A DNA stretch of 64,000 nt from Leifsonia sp. AK011 (GCF_013410945.1 NZ_JACCCH010000001.1:186001-250000); one strand, 5' to 3'; positions 18,485-28,685 are shown, counted from the stretch's first letter. A program made the numbers and translations. The notes: a model not told the origin generated them from the sequence alone.

Positions 18485-18936
18485 GTGAAACTCCATTCGT
18501 TGTGATCGGGCACGAGACCGTCCGACGGGGTGCCGGCGCGTCAATTCGACGCGGGCGCGGCAAATCACGGGATGCGCCGCTCGCCGGTGAGGGACTGCTC
18601 ATGGTGCGTTGAGTGCTCATGGTGCTGTCGAACTGGGTCGCCGGCGTCCCGGATGATCGACCCGTTTCGAGTCGGTGGCAGAACTCCGCCGACTACTGCA
18701 GGTGTTCTCACACTGGGGGCGCGGCATTACACTGCCATTTCTCGAATGTGACGAGTGTGTTAACTGTCGAGCGAGAATCGCTCCAACTCCGGCTTAATTA
18801 CTGGGATGCTTCGCCAGAGCGTCCGAATCGACCGTGCGAGGCGGATTCGGGTATGACACACTTTTGACACCGACCTGACAGGCCAGTGCGAGCCAGCGAC
18901 GTCAGCGAACCGGCAGTATCGACGAGAGGGGGCGGC
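18485..18936. promoter_or_regulatory. Divergent control region between urtABCDE and ureABCFGD
   Basis: 452 bases without a gene. Visible structure: a 12-base direct repeat TGCTCATGGTGC at 18596-18607 and 18614-18625 (18-base period), a GAGCG-AGAAT-CGCTC inverted repeat at 18769-18783, a TTGACA at 18865-18870 and AT-rich patches near 18728 and 18794. It must hold both promoters. A GlnR-type nitrogen site is plausible, but I cannot match a convincing GlnR consensus by eye. Confidence 0.45.
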
Positions 18937-19239
18937 ATGCATTTCACACCGGCTGAGACGGAGAAGATACTTCTCGCCGTCGCGGGGATGGTTGCCCGTG
19001 ATCGGCGGGCGCGTGGCATCCGTCTCAACTACCCGGAAGCCGTCGCACTGCTCTCCACGTGGGTCCTCGAGGGGGCCCGAGAGGGACGCAGCGTGTCGGA
19101 CCTCATGGCGGCGGGCCAGGGGGTGCTCGGACGTGACGAGGTCATGCCCGATGTGCCGGAGATGCTCGTCGAGGTCCAGGTCGAGGCAACCTTTCCCGAC
19201 GGGCGCAAGCTCGTGACCATCCACCACCCGATCGACTGA
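18937..19239 (+). CDS. ureA: Urease subunit gamma
   Basis: 100 residues, the normal size. It begins [23 protein letters not shown] and contains [25 protein letters not shown], the highly conserved gamma-subunit core, ending HHPID. The ATG at 18937 is preceded by GAGAGGGGG; an earlier in-frame ATG at 18886 would add non-conserved residues and was rejected. It is the first gene of ureABCFGD. The gamma, beta and alpha chains assemble into the nickel enzyme that hydrolyses urea to ammonia and carbamate. Confidence 0.96.
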   Translation: MHFTPAETEKILLAVAGMVARDRRARGIRLNYPEAVALLSTWVLEGAREGRSVSDLMAAGQGVLGRDEVMPDVPEMLVEVQVEATFPDGRKLVTIHHPID

Positions 19240-19249
19240 GGGGCAGACG

Positions 19250-19587
19250 TTGGCATCCACATCCGCTACCGGGCCCGGCGCGTTCCGCATCCTTCCCGGG
19301 CAGGTCGAACTCAACGCCGATCGCACCGCGGCCGAGCGCGTGCGCCTGGTGTTCGTCAACACGGGAGACCGCCCGATCCAGATCGGCTCGCACATTCACC
19401 TGCCCGACGCCAACAGCGCACTCGAGTTCGACCGGGCGGCGGCGCACGGCTTCCGCCTCGACATCCCGTCCGGCACGTCGCAGCGCTTCGAACCGGGCGC
19501 ATCACGCGAGCTCGACGCCGTCGCCATCCGGGGGGCTCGCATCGTGCCAGGCATCCAGATTCGCGGCGAGGGCGAGGGGGTGCTCTG

Positions 19588-19588
<1 letters not shown>
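19250..19588 (+). CDS. ureB: Urease subunit beta
   Basis: 112 residues. It has the [44 protein letters not shown] core (GSH-x-H is conserved in beta subunits) and ends near [16 protein letters not shown]-type residues. Translation starts at a TTG with GAGGGGCAG upstream, 10 bases after ureA stops. The final TGA overlaps the ATG of ureC (TGATG). Confidence 0.95.
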
Positions 19589-21285
<1,697 letters not shown>

Positions 21286-21289
21286 GCCC

Positions 21290-21961
21290 ATGACGATCGC
21301 CGCCGCCAGTACTGTCGCCCTCCTGCTCGCCGATGCTCGCCTGCCGAGCGGTGGGCACGCGCACTCCGCGGGCATGGAGCCCGCCCTCCTCGGTGGCATG
21401 CCCGCCACGGATGTCGCGGCCTTCCTCACGCAGCGTGCCCGCACCACGGCCCTCGTCGACGCCGGCGCCGCGGTGGCAGCCATGCATGCTGTGCTCGATG
21501 GCGATGGACGCGGCCTCGCGCCGGTCGAGCGTGCGTGGTCGGCACGCACCGCGAGTTCGGCGATGCGCGAGACATCCCGCGAGCTGGGGCGCGGACTGCT
21601 GCGTCTCGCGCGCCGAATCTGGCCGAGCGCCCACGGGATCGGGGAGCTCGGGGAGGCGCCGCCCCGGCCCCTCGTGCTCGGGGTGATCGCCGCCGAGGTG
21701 GAGATGACCGCGGAGGAACTCGTGCGGCTCGCGGTCTACGACGACCTCGCGAGCGCGGTCGCCGCCCTCCTCAAGCTGGAGCCGCGCGACCCAGCGGAGG
21801 GCGTGACGCTCGTGCTGCAGGCCTGCGCCTCGGTCGAACCCGCTGTTGCCTCGATCGCGGCCATCTGGTCGCCCGATGACATCCCCGCGCTCAGTGCGCC
21901 CCAGGCCGAGGCGTGGGCCGAACGACACGCCACAACCCCAAGGAGGCTCTTCCGTGGCTGA
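21290..21961 (+). CDS. ureF: Urease accessory protein UreF
   Basis: 223 residues, mostly helical. It has the early [23 protein letters not shown] segment (ADxxLPxGxFxHSxGLE in the family), a [15 protein letters not shown] helix and an [20 protein letters not shown] region. UreF bridges UreD and the UreG GTPase in the activation complex that loads nickel and CO2. The end overlaps ureG by eight bases. The sequence is divergent from enteric UreF, as expected for actinobacteria. Confidence 0.9.
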   Translation: MTIAAASTVALLLADARLPSGGHAHSAGMEPALLGGMPATDVAAFLTQRARTTALVDAGAAVAAMHAVLDGDGRGLAPVERAWSARTASSAMRETSRELGRGLLRLARRIWPSAHGIGELGEAPPRPLVLGVIAAEVEMTAEELVRLAVYDDLASAVAALLKLEPRDPAEGVTLVLQACASVEPAVASIAAIWSPDDIPALSAPQAEAWAERHATTPRRLFRG

Positions 21962-22733
21962 ACAGAACACATCCACCCGCGCACTTCGGCTCGGAGTGGC
22001 AGGTCCCGTGGGCACGGGAAAGTCGTCGCTCATCGCGACCGTCTGCCGCGCCCTGGCCGACGAGCTGCGGCTCGGCGTGATCACGAACGACATCTACACC
22101 GACGAGGATGCCCGCTTCCTGCGGTCGGCCGGAGTGCTCGAGCCCGAGCGCATCCGTGCCGTCGAGACCGGGGCCTGCCCGCACACCGCGATCCGCGACG
22201 ACATCACCGCGAACCTCATCGCCGCGGAGGACCTTGAGCGTGACTACGCACCGCTCGACGTCGTGCTCATCGAGTCCGGAGGCGACAACCTGACCGCGAC
22301 GTTCTCCCCCGCCCTCGTCGACGCACAGCTCTTCGTGCTCGATGTCGCCGGCGGTGGCGACGTCGCGCGCAAGGGTGGCCCTGGCATCGGTCGCGCCGAC
22401 CTGCTCGTCGTGAACAAGACCGACCTCGCGCCCTACGTCGGTGTCGACGTGCCGCTCATGGTCGCCGACGCGCGCGCCGCACGTGACGGCCGAGCCGTGC
22501 TCGCACTGTCGCGGACGGATCCCGACTCCGTCGCCGAGTTGCGCGCCTGGGTACTCGCGATGCTCGCCGCCCACCGGTCGGGCAACCACGTGCCTCAGGA
22601 CCCCGGGCCAATGGCGCCGCACTTCCACGCGGACGAGGACGGCGGCCACGTCCACTCGCACGACGAGGACCACGCGCACGACCACGACCACGACCACACC
22701 CACGAACATGTCGGGGACCGGGCTCACCACTGA
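21954..22733 (+). CDS. ureG: Urease accessory GTPase UreG with C-terminal His-rich tail
   Basis: 259 residues. The GTPase core is complete: P-loop [12 protein letters not shown] near residue 14, [13 protein letters not shown] with the Cys-Pro-His nickel site (75-77), [15 protein letters not shown] and [12 protein letters not shown]. Residues 222-259 form a tail with 14 histidines plus many acidic residues, absent from the usual 205-residue UreG. No ureE (the common His-tailed nickel chaperone) is present, so the tail may take over nickel storage. A GTG at 21954 with AGGAGG upstream is the start. Confidence 0.95.
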   Translation: MAEQNTSTRALRLGVAGPVGTGKSSLIATVCRALADELRLGVITNDIYTDEDARFLRSAGVLEPERIRAVETGACPHTAIRDDITANLIAAEDLERDYAPLDVVLIESGGDNLTATFSPALVDAQLFVLDVAGGGDVARKGGPGIGRADLLVVNKTDLAPYVGVDVPLMVADARAARDGRAVLALSRTDPDSVAELRAWVLAMLAAHRSGNHVPQDPGPMAPHFHADEDGGHVHSHDEDHAHDHDHDHTHEHVGDRAHH

Positions 22734-23484
22734 GCCGACGCGGATCTCCGTCCACGCGGGCGAGACACGCGTCCGCGTCGAGCTCGTCACGGGGGCGCTC
22801 GCACCTCGCCTGATCGAGCGGGACTCCGCCTCGGCACTCGTCGCTCTCGCGGCCGCGCACATGCTCCTGCTCGACGGCGACACGGCGACCATAGAGGTCG
22901 AGGTCGGTGCCGGGTGCACCCTCGAGATCGAGGACATCGGCGGCACAGTCGCCTACCCCGGCACGTCCCACTGGCGCGTTCGCGCGGCCGTCGGCGAAGG
23001 GGGCCGACTCCTGTGGAAGGGCCTGCCGTTCGTCGTGACCGCGGATGCCACCTCCCACCGCACGACCGACCTGCACCTGTCCACCGGCGCATCGGCACTC
23101 CTCCGCGAGACACTCGTGCTGGGTCGCCACGGCGAGACCGGTGGTGCGATCGATTCGCGGATGTCGGTGAGCAGTGTTTCGGTGACCGGAGAGCACGGCC
23201 CGGTGCTGGTCGAGCGACTCGAGGCCGACGCGCAACACCCCGGCCCTGGCATCCTGGGCTCCCACCGCGTGCTCGATTCGGTGATCGCGGTGGGGTACCG
23301 GCCGCCGACCGCTCCGGGCGACCTCGTGCTGGAGCATCCGGGGGCCGTCGCGCGGTACCTCGGGCGGGAGACCCACGCGTCGGGGCTCGACGCTGTGTGG
23401 CAGCGGTGGCGACACGCGCTGCTCGAAGAGCAGCACACCCGCCCCGAGAGTGCAGTTCTGACTACTCGCGTCGGCGGCCGCTAG
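22708..23484 (+). CDS. ureD: Urease accessory protein UreD (UreH)
   Basis: 258 residues, beta-rich. It has [32 protein letters not shown] and a central ...[45 protein letters not shown] block, matching the UreD/UreH family, which binds apo-urease and channels nickel from UreG. It overlaps ureG by 26 bases. The last 12 or so codons and the stop lie inside a dispersed palindromic repeat (23446-23500), so the C-terminus may have been rewritten by that element. It ends the urease operon. Confidence 0.9.
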   Translation: MSGTGLTTEPTRISVHAGETRVRVELVTGALAPRLIERDSASALVALAAAHMLLLDGDTATIEVEVGAGCTLEIEDIGGTVAYPGTSHWRVRAAVGEGGRLLWKGLPFVVTADATSHRTTDLHLSTGASALLRETLVLGRHGETGGAIDSRMSVSSVSVTGEHGPVLVERLEADAQHPGPGILGSHRVLDSVIAVGYRPPTAPGDLVLEHPGAVARYLGRETHASGLDAVWQRWRHALLEEQHTRPESAVLTTRVGGR

Positions 23485-23500
23485 TCACAGGTGCATTCTC
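23446..23500. repeat. Palindromic repeat, family A copy 1 (overlaps ureD 3' end)
   Basis: The left arm GAGAGTGCAGTTCTGACTA (23446-23464) pairs imperfectly with 23482-23500. It shares GAGAGTGCAGTT and GACTA with the two 57-base elements at 26171 and 28686. It contains the ureD stop codon and may also serve as a terminator. Confidence 0.65.
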
Positions 23501-23515
23501 AGCGACGGACCACGC

Positions 23516-24025
23516 TCAGTGCACCAGGATCTTGAGCAGAATCGCGAGCCCACCGAGGGCAGCGGTAGCCGCCGCTCCGAGCACGCGCCAGTACCAGGCG
23601 ATGCCCCGACCGCCGAAGGCGATCCACCCCACTATCGCGAGGATCGCCACCTCGATCCACAGCGCGGCCCAGTACGCGTAGTACCCGTCGTTCCAGCCGA
23701 GCAGGCCGATGATCAGCAGGATGACGGGCGGCACGGCAGCGAACAGGAATCCCCTGGAGTGGTGGAGGGCGATGCGGAACGATTCGCCCAGCAGGATCTC
23801 CTCACCGTCGGCCCTCGCGCGTTGGGCGGCTACGGTGTGCACGAAGACCTCGGTCGCCCAGAACACGAGCATGCTCAGCACGGTGATCGCGAAGACATCG
23901 CGGATGCCACCGGCCTCATTGGCCACGGCGATGACGACGCACACGAGCACCGTTCCCGACACGAGTTCGGGTGAGATGAACTCGCGCCGCAACCACGCGG
24001 ACGTCCAGGGGCGCACGTCAGTCAC
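23516..24025 (-). CDS. Four-helix integral membrane protein, function unknown
   Basis: 169 residues with four predicted membrane helices (near residues 25-45, 48-68, 95-115 and 120-165) and short loops. I do not recognise a family. A GTG at 24025 is chosen because AGGAGG lies five bases upstream and a TATGCT -10 (minus strand, 24052-24057) would start transcription between it and an earlier ATG-like codon at 24049. It is divergent from the Pr6Pr-type gene. Confidence 0.65.
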   Translation of the reverse strand: MTDVRPWTSAWLRREFISPELVSGTVLVCVVIAVANEAGGIRDVFAITVLSMLVFWATEVFVHTVAAQRARADGEEILLGESFRIALHHSRGFLFAAVPPVILLIIGLLGWNDGYYAYWAALWIEVAILAIVGWIAFGGRGIAWYWRVLGAAATAALGGLAILLKILVH

Positions 24026-24098
24026 TAGACCCTCCTCACGGTGCGACAAAAAGCATAGTGAGCGACGGCAGCCCGCGAGGCTGGCGAGCGCAGCCGCT

Positions 24099-24104
24099 TA
24101 TCGT
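24099..24104 (+). promoter_or_regulatory. -10 element of a leaderless gene (TATCGT)
   Basis: TATCGT then six bases then the ATG at 24111. The surrounding 25 bases closely resemble those at 8110 (both continue TTG, a purine run, then ATGA). Confidence 0.6.
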
Positions 24105-24110
24105 TGAGGG

Positions 24111-24869
24111 ATGACCGCGAGGCGCGAGGTACTGGTCGGCGCCCTGCGTCTGGCACTCGCGGCCGCGTGCGCGATCGCGCTCGTGTTCCGGTTCCAGTGG
24201 GGGCTCGGATGGGTCGAGCCATCCAACTACTTCGCCTACCTGACGATCCAGAGCAACATGGCCTTCGTGCTGGTGACCACCGTGAGCGGGATCGTGGCGC
24301 TGCGTGGTCGGCGGACGAGCGCCCGGCTCGATGCGGTGCGCGCGGGCGTTCTCACCTGCACGTTCACCGCGGGAATCGTGTTCGCGGCGATCCTGCAGCA
24401 GTCCCTGGCCCGCGGGCTGCCGGTCTACCTGCCGGGCTCCGATGTGGTGCTGCACTTCGTGCTTCCGCTCGTCGCACTCCTGGACTGGGCGGCGACGCCC
24501 CGAACGCGACCGCCAGCGAGGGTCATGGTGTTCGTGCTCGGCTACGTCGCCACGTGGGGGGCGATCACTCTCGTGCGCGGGAGCATCACGGGGTGGTACC
24601 CGTACTACTTCCTCGACCCCAACCAGACGAACGGGCCCGGCGAGCTGGTGCTGCTGTCGGGCATCGCCGTGGCCGTCTTCGTCGCGGTGGGGATGCTCGT
24701 GATCTTCTTCCCCCGACGGCTGCCCGGCTGGCTCAGGAGGCGAAGGGCGCCAGACTCCGGCGGGCCGCCGCCTGGAGATCGTCGTCATCCAGCTCGGATA
24801 ACTCGCGGGACCGCTCACCGCCCACAATCCCGAGGAGCACCGGGCGGCCGGTTGCTGGTTGCAGGTTGA
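24111..24869 (+). CDS. Pr6Pr-family membrane protein
   Basis: 252 residues with six predicted helices. FQWGLGWVEPSNYFAYLTIQSNMAFVL, VLHFVLPLVALLDW and GWYPYYFLDP are typical of Pr6Pr (FAR-17a/AIG1-like) membrane proteins of actinobacteria, whose biochemical role is unsettled. After the sixth helix and a basic stretch (PRRLPGWLRRRR) the last 35 residues are Pro/Arg-rich and lie antisense to the 3' end of the facing flavoprotein gene, with which it overlaps by 137 bases. The tail may be non-functional read-out. Confidence 0.78.
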   Translation: MTARREVLVGALRLALAAACAIALVFRFQWGLGWVEPSNYFAYLTIQSNMAFVLVTTVSGIVALRGRRTSARLDAVRAGVLTCTFTAGIVFAAILQQSLARGLPVYLPGSDVVLHFVLPLVALLDWAATPRTRPPARVMVFVLGYVATWGAITLVRGSITGWYPYYFLDPNQTNGPGELVLLSGIAVAVFVAVGMLVIFFPRRLPGWLRRRRAPDSGGPPPGDRRHPARITRGTAHRPQSRGAPGGRLLVAG

Positions 24870-26124
24870 CCCACAGGCGAATCAGCTCGTCCTCGTCCTC
24901 GCGCACCCACCACGCGGCATCCGTGCTCCAGAAGGCCGTCTCGAACTCCATCCGCACCAACTCGATGTCCCCGACCGAGAGATCGTTGAGCGCGGCCCGG
25001 TGAGTCAACGGGAGGGCAGGGTCGAAGTCGATGAGCTGCTCCTTCAGCACGCCGATCGGAGCAGTCACGATGACCCTGTCGACACTGAGTGACTCGCCCG
25101 TACCGAGGCGAAGACTGACGCCCTCGTCGTTATAGGCGATCCCGGCGACCGCGGTCGACACGACCGTGTCGATACCGTCGAGAGCCGTGTCGATGAACGA
25201 CGAGAGTGGTCCCAGGGGTACCGCCGAGGGCTGCGGGGTCGGTGTGGAGAACCACGCACTGAGCGCGTCGGCATCGGCACCCGTCATCCCGGCGATGTCC
25301 AGGAGCACCTGCTCGAGCAGCACCTCAGCGGTCACGTCGTCGGCCGAGGGCAAGTCCACTCCCTCCTGGAGTGCTTCGGCCACGGAGACGTCCTCGGGTT
25401 GGTCCTGTGCCCACGCTGCGGCTTCGCCGGGGGCGGCGGATGCTGCGGCCAGGGCAGGATCGTCCGCGGCGAGTTCGGCCGGGGCATCCGCTCCCCCCAG
25501 CGCATAGGCCGAGGCATCGTCGATCGGCGCGAACTGGATGCCGTCGCGCGTCATCGTGTCGATGAGGTCAGCGTCATCGACCTGCCCCAGGCGCCAGGCG
25601 CCCAACTCGAAGTAGTCTTCGCCGGCGACCCTGCTGTCGATGCGACCGCCCGTGCGATCGCGGGCCTCGACCACGATCACGTCGGTGCCGCTCGCCGCCA
25701 GCAGTGTTGCTGCGCTCGTGCCCGCCGCTCCGGCACCAACGATGGCGACCCGTTCGCCCTCGCGGGTGACCTCGAGCACGCGCACTGCAGCGGCCCGTCC
25801 GGACGATATCGCGCCACGAACCGTGCCCTGCGCATCGGAAAGCCCGTCGCCGGCGAGGAACACCCGGTCGAGGATGCCACGCTGCAGCACCTCTCTGCTC
25901 TCCGGAAGTCGCCCCACACCGAGGTAGCTCGTGGCGCCGCGGGCGTACGGATCGCTCGACCAGCGGGAGCGGGAGAAGGACCGGGCGGCAGGCACCCCGT
26001 CGGGGCGGGGCGTCGTCGTCGGCGTGGGGGATGGCTCCGGCGAACCGTCGGTGCACGCCGCGAGAACCAGCACCGATAGGCCCGACGCTGTGCCTGCGAG
26101 GAAGCTTCGGCGTGTGAAAGACAT
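24733..26124 (-). CDS. Tat-exported amine-oxidase-like flavoprotein, apparently circularly permuted
   Basis: 463 residues. It begins with a twin-arginine signal (TRRSFLAG) and a lipobox (LAAC, Cys 24), so it is probably a lipoprotein exported folded with FAD. Residues about 52-118 (RSRWSSDPYARGATSYLGVG, then FLAGDGLSDAQGTVRGAISSG) match the part normally at the C-terminus of flavin amine oxidases. The FAD Rossmann motif VAIVGAGAAGTSAATLL with VVEARDRTGGRI follows at 126-161, although in normal members it is at the N-terminus. The protein ends ARRSLAPFAS, just where the moved module would normally start. The fold should close, but the order is permuted. The substrate is unknown. Confidence 0.82.
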   Translation of the reverse strand: MSFTRRSFLAGTASGLSVLVLAACTDGSPEPSPTPTTTPRPDGVPAARSFSRSRWSSDPYARGATSYLGVGRLPESREVLQRGILDRVFLAGDGLSDAQGTVRGAISSGRAAAVRVLEVTREGERVAIVGAGAAGTSAATLLAASGTDVIVVEARDRTGGRIDSRVAGEDYFELGAWRLGQVDDADLIDTMTRDGIQFAPIDDASAYALGGADAPAELAADDPALAAASAAPGEAAAWAQDQPEDVSVAEALQEGVDLPSADDVTAEVLLEQVLLDIAGMTGADADALSAWFSTPTPQPSAVPLGPLSSFIDTALDGIDTVVSTAVAGIAYNDEGVSLRLGTGESLSVDRVIVTAPIGVLKEQLIDFDPALPLTHRAALNDLSVGDIELVRMEFETAFWSTDAAWWVREDEDELIRLWVNLQPATGRPVLLGIVGGERSRELSELDDDDLQAAARRSLAPFAS

Positions 26125-26170
26125 CTCCCCGCTACTGTACCTCGCGGGTTTCTTCGGGGACCTGCGCGGT

Positions 26171-26227
26171 CGAGAGTGCAGTTGCGACTAGTTCAGTCGG
26201 GATGCTGCGGTGCGAACTGCACTCTCG
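26171..26227. repeat. Palindromic repeat, family A copy 2
   Basis: 57 bases with 13-base perfect terminal inverted repeats CGAGAGTGCAGTT. It shares CGAGAGTGCAGTTG-Y-GACTAGTT with the element at 28686. It lies between the flavoprotein start and the DUF2277 gene. Confidence 0.75.
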
Positions 26228-26258
26228 ATCGGTCTTCCACCCCGCGGCGCCTCGGAGT

Positions 26259-26264
26259 TACCCT
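26259..26264 (+). promoter_or_regulatory. -10 element of a leaderless gene (TACCCT)
   Basis: TACCCT, six bases, then the ATG at 26271 of the DUF2277 gene. Confidence 0.5.
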
Positions 26265-26270
26265 GTGCGC

Positions 26271-26561
26271 ATGTGCCGCAACATTCGCGTCCTCCACAAC
26301 TTCGAACCGGCCACCACGGATGAGGAGGTGCGGGAGGCCGCGCTGCAGTTCGTGCGCAAAGTCAGTGGCTCGACGCATCCGTCGCGGGCCAACACCGCAG
26401 CCTTCGAGCGAGCCATCGACGAGATCGCGCTGGCCACCCGCCGCATGCTCGACGAGCTCGTCACAAACGCGCCACCCAAGAACCGTGAAGCCGAAGCCCT
26501 CAAGGGGCGAGAGCGCCACGAGAAGCGCATGGAGCGAGAGGTGCGGATCCGGACGAGCTGA
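26271..26561 (+). CDS. DUF2277-family protein
   Basis: 96 residues, starting MCRNIRVLHNFEPATTDEEVREAALQF and continuing FVRKVSGSTHPSRANTAAFERAIDEIA, the invariant DUF2277 core. The family is small, helical and of unknown biochemical role. The C-terminus is strongly charged. The ATG at 26271 is fixed by the conserved MCRNI start and by the TACCCT promoter element six bases upstream. It appears to be monocistronic. Confidence 0.9.
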   Translation: MCRNIRVLHNFEPATTDEEVREAALQFVRKVSGSTHPSRANTAAFERAIDEIALATRRMLDELVTNAPPKNREAEALKGRERHEKRMEREVRIRTS

Positions 26562-26602
26562 ACCTCGGCGCCCAGTAGCCACAACCGATTGTCTGCACAA
26601 CA

Positions 26603-26620
26603 ATAGGTGCGACAACCTAT
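26603..26620. promoter_or_regulatory. Palindromic operator before the MarR gene
   Basis: ATAGGT-N6-ACCTAT is a perfect inverted repeat that ends five bases before the -10 of marR. ACAAC also recurs at 26581, 26597 and 26613. Autoregulation by the MarR product is the simple reading. Confidence 0.5.
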
Positions 26621-26624
26621 CGAG

Positions 26625-26630
26625 TATCGT
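26625..26630 (+). promoter_or_regulatory. -10 element of a leaderless gene (TATCGT)
   Basis: TATCGT, six bases, then the ATG at 26637. Confidence 0.55.
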
Positions 26631-26636
26631 CGATGT

Positions 26637-27161
26637 ATGGCCGCACATGATGGCAACCCTGAAGCTGGCCCAGTCGCGCCCGACCTGGGTTGGTCTCTCA
26701 GCGTGATTCTGCGCCGATGGCACGAACTCGTCGAAAGTGCGCTCACAGGACTCCCGAACGGCACGAGGGGCTACCAGATCCTGTCGGTCATCAGCCAGGG
26801 CGACCCGCCCACACAGAGCGCGCTCGCCAAGCACCTCACGATCGACAAAACCGTGATGCCGTACATCATCGATTCGCTCGAGACGGCCGGTCTACTCGAG
26901 CGGCACGTGGATGCACAGGACCGCCGAGCGAAGCGGATCGTGATCACTCCTCGCGGCGCCGCGGCACTCGCGGAGTACCAGTCGGCCGTGCGCGACGCAG
27001 AACAGCAAGCGCTCGGCGATGTCCCTCCCGCCATTCGCGCAGCATTCATCGACCAGGCCGAGAGCCTCGCCCTGTCGATCAACGCGGGACCCCCGCCCGC
27101 GGATGCCTGCTCCGACTCGATCGACGGTCTGACCGTGTCTGGAGTAGCTCCTCTCAGATAG
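26637..27161 (+). CDS. MarR-family transcriptional regulator
   Basis: 174 residues. The winged helix spans about residues 45-115: TQSALAKHLTIDKTVMPYIIDSLETAGLLERHVDAQDRRAKRIVITPRG, with the D-x-R-[AR]-x-[RK] wing typical of MarR. It precedes an FMN reductase and an SDR gene on the same strand and has its own palindromic operator, so it probably represses this redox operon until a small aromatic or oxidising ligand binds. The A+T-rich 106-base gap after it (27162-27267) holds an odd palindrome CAAATCATTTG (within 27180-27200) that could be its second site. Confidence 0.85.
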   Translation: MAAHDGNPEAGPVAPDLGWSLSVILRRWHELVESALTGLPNGTRGYQILSVISQGDPPTQSALAKHLTIDKTVMPYIIDSLETAGLLERHVDAQDRRAKRIVITPRGAAALAEYQSAVRDAEQQALGDVPPAIRAAFIDQAESLALSINAGPPPADACSDSIDGLTVSGVAPLR

Positions 27162-27267
27162 CAGTCAAATTAATATGTCTGGCAAATCATTTGTAGACAG
27201 GAATATATGTTTACAGGTGTGAATTGGCCTTAGCGGCGCCGAACGTGCGACCGCGAAAGGAAAACCA
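27162..27267 (+). promoter_or_regulatory. A+T-rich promoter/operator region of the FMN reductase-SDR operon
   Basis: A sharp local drop in GC. It has CAAAT-C-ATTTG nested between TGTCT and AGACA, followed by AATATATG and TTTACAGG. The composition and palindrome fit a MarR binding site overlapping a promoter; the -35 and -10 cannot be fixed by eye. Confidence 0.4.
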
Positions 27268-27849
27268 ATGTCCGACCTCAAGATTGCTGTCATCGTGGCG
27301 AGCACCCGCCCCGGCCGAGTGGGGGACCAGCTCGGTAGCTGGGTACTCGCTCGGGCGACATCCCGGGATGACGCGACCTACGACCTCATCGACCTGAACG
27401 ACCTGCCACTCTCGCGCCTCGACGAGAGCATCCCGGCAGCGATGGGCGCGTACGAGCATGACCACACCAAGGACTGGGCTGCCCTGATCTCCCGGTACGA
27501 CGGCTATGTGTTCGTGACCCCGGAGTACAACAAGTCGATTCCGGGTTCTCTCAAGAACGCGATCGACTTCGTCTACTCCGAGTGGAACAACAAGGCGGCG
27601 GGGATCGTCAGCTACGGCGGGGTCGTCTCGGGCTCCCGCGCTGCCGAGCACCTGAGGCTGATCCTGGCGGAGCTGCAGATCGCGAGCGTTCGCCAGCAGG
27701 TGATGTTCTCCACCGGTGCCGACTTCGAGAACTACTCCGTGCTCAAGACCCCCGGTGACCCGCACGCGGCTGCGCTCGACACCATGCTCGATCAGTTGGT
27801 GTCGTGGTCCACGGCACTCAAGACCGTGCGCGCAGGCCAGGCACGCTGA
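27268..27849 (+). CDS. NAD(P)H-dependent FMN reductase family protein
   Basis: 193 residues with a flavodoxin-like fold. The FMN phosphate loop is VIVASTRPGRVGDQLG near residues 8-23, and FVTPEYNKSIPGSLKNAIDFVYSEWNNKA is the hallmark second loop of NADPH-dependent FMN/quinone/azo reductases. A purine-rich ribosome site (GAAAGGAAAA) precedes the ATG. The stop overlaps the SDR start (TGATG), so the two enzymes are co-translated under MarR control. The substrate is likely a quinone or flavin. Confidence 0.9.
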   Translation: MSDLKIAVIVASTRPGRVGDQLGSWVLARATSRDDATYDLIDLNDLPLSRLDESIPAAMGAYEHDHTKDWAALISRYDGYVFVTPEYNKSIPGSLKNAIDFVYSEWNNKAAGIVSYGGVVSGSRAAEHLRLILAELQIASVRQQVMFSTGADFENYSVLKTPGDPHAAALDTMLDQLVSWSTALKTVRAGQAR

Positions 27850-28667
27850 TGGCCCGGCTTGAAGGAAAGGTCGTCATCGTCACCGGTGCCTCGGGCGGGC
27901 TGGGTTTTGCCGGCGCGGAACTGATGGCGAGGGAGGGCGCCCGGGTTGTGATGTCCGGTCGGTCGTCATCAGTTGTTGACCGGGCATCCGTTCTGCGCAG
28001 CCAGGGCTTCGACGTGACCACCCACATCGGCGACGTGGCGGAGCCGACCGATGTGCGGGCGATGGTTGCCACCGCGATGGACACCTACGGTCGACTCGAC
28101 GTGCTCTGGAACAACGCCGCACTCGTGGACGTCGACTGGATCCTCGGCGACACCGACGTGGTGGACATGAGCCTCGAGCACTTCATGAGAACGATCGAGG
28201 TGAACACGGGCAGCGTCTTCCTCGGCGCCAAGTACGCGATCCCCCACATGATCGCGTCGGGAGGAGGGTCGATCATCAACACCTCGTCGCTGCAGGGCTT
28301 CGCGGGTGACACGAACCTCACGGCCTACGGAACCAGCAAGGCGGCGATGAACTATCTGACCCAATCGATCGCGACGGGGTTCGGTCGGCAGGGTATTCGT
28401 GCGAACACGCTCGCGCCGGGCCTCATCCCTCCGCCCCAAGCGGCAGCAGCCCAGCCCGGCCACCGGCTCGAAGGCGCAGCCAGCACGCAGGTGGTTCTCG
28501 ACTCCCAGCTGCTCGGAACCGTGGGCGAACCGTCGGATGTCGCGAATGCGGCTGTCTTCCTTGCCTCCGATGAGTCCAAGTTCATCACCGGGCAGATCCT
28601 CTACATCGACGGCGGCTTCACGGCACACCAACCGACGTACGCGGACAAGCTGCGCCAGCGGGGCTAG
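27849..28667 (+). CDS. Short-chain dehydrogenase/reductase
   Basis: 272 residues. It has the classical SDR cofactor motif TGASGGLGFAG near residue 13, NNAA near residue 93, the catalytic Ser in INTSSLQG and the YGTSKAA dyad, and ends ITGQILYIDGGFTAHQ. These define an active classical SDR. The start overlaps the FMN reductase stop. It probably reduces or oxidises a hydroxyl/keto group in a pathway sensed by the MarR protein; the substrate cannot be deduced. Confidence 0.92.
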   Translation: MARLEGKVVIVTGASGGLGFAGAELMAREGARVVMSGRSSSVVDRASVLRSQGFDVTTHIGDVAEPTDVRAMVATAMDTYGRLDVLWNNAALVDVDWILGDTDVVDMSLEHFMRTIEVNTGSVFLGAKYAIPHMIASGGGSIINTSSLQGFAGDTNLTAYGTSKAAMNYLTQSIATGFGRQGIRANTLAPGLIPPPQAAAAQPGHRLEGAASTQVVLDSQLLGTVGEPSDVANAAVFLASDESKFITGQILYIDGGFTAHQPTYADKLRQRG

Positions 28668-28685
28668 TCTCCGGGCGCTCGGCGA

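Noticed and set aside
26171-26227. Family A elements as simple terminators only
   Set aside because: They share a long sequence, not just a stem, have no T-tract, and differ in position relative to gene ends; a repeat family explains them better.
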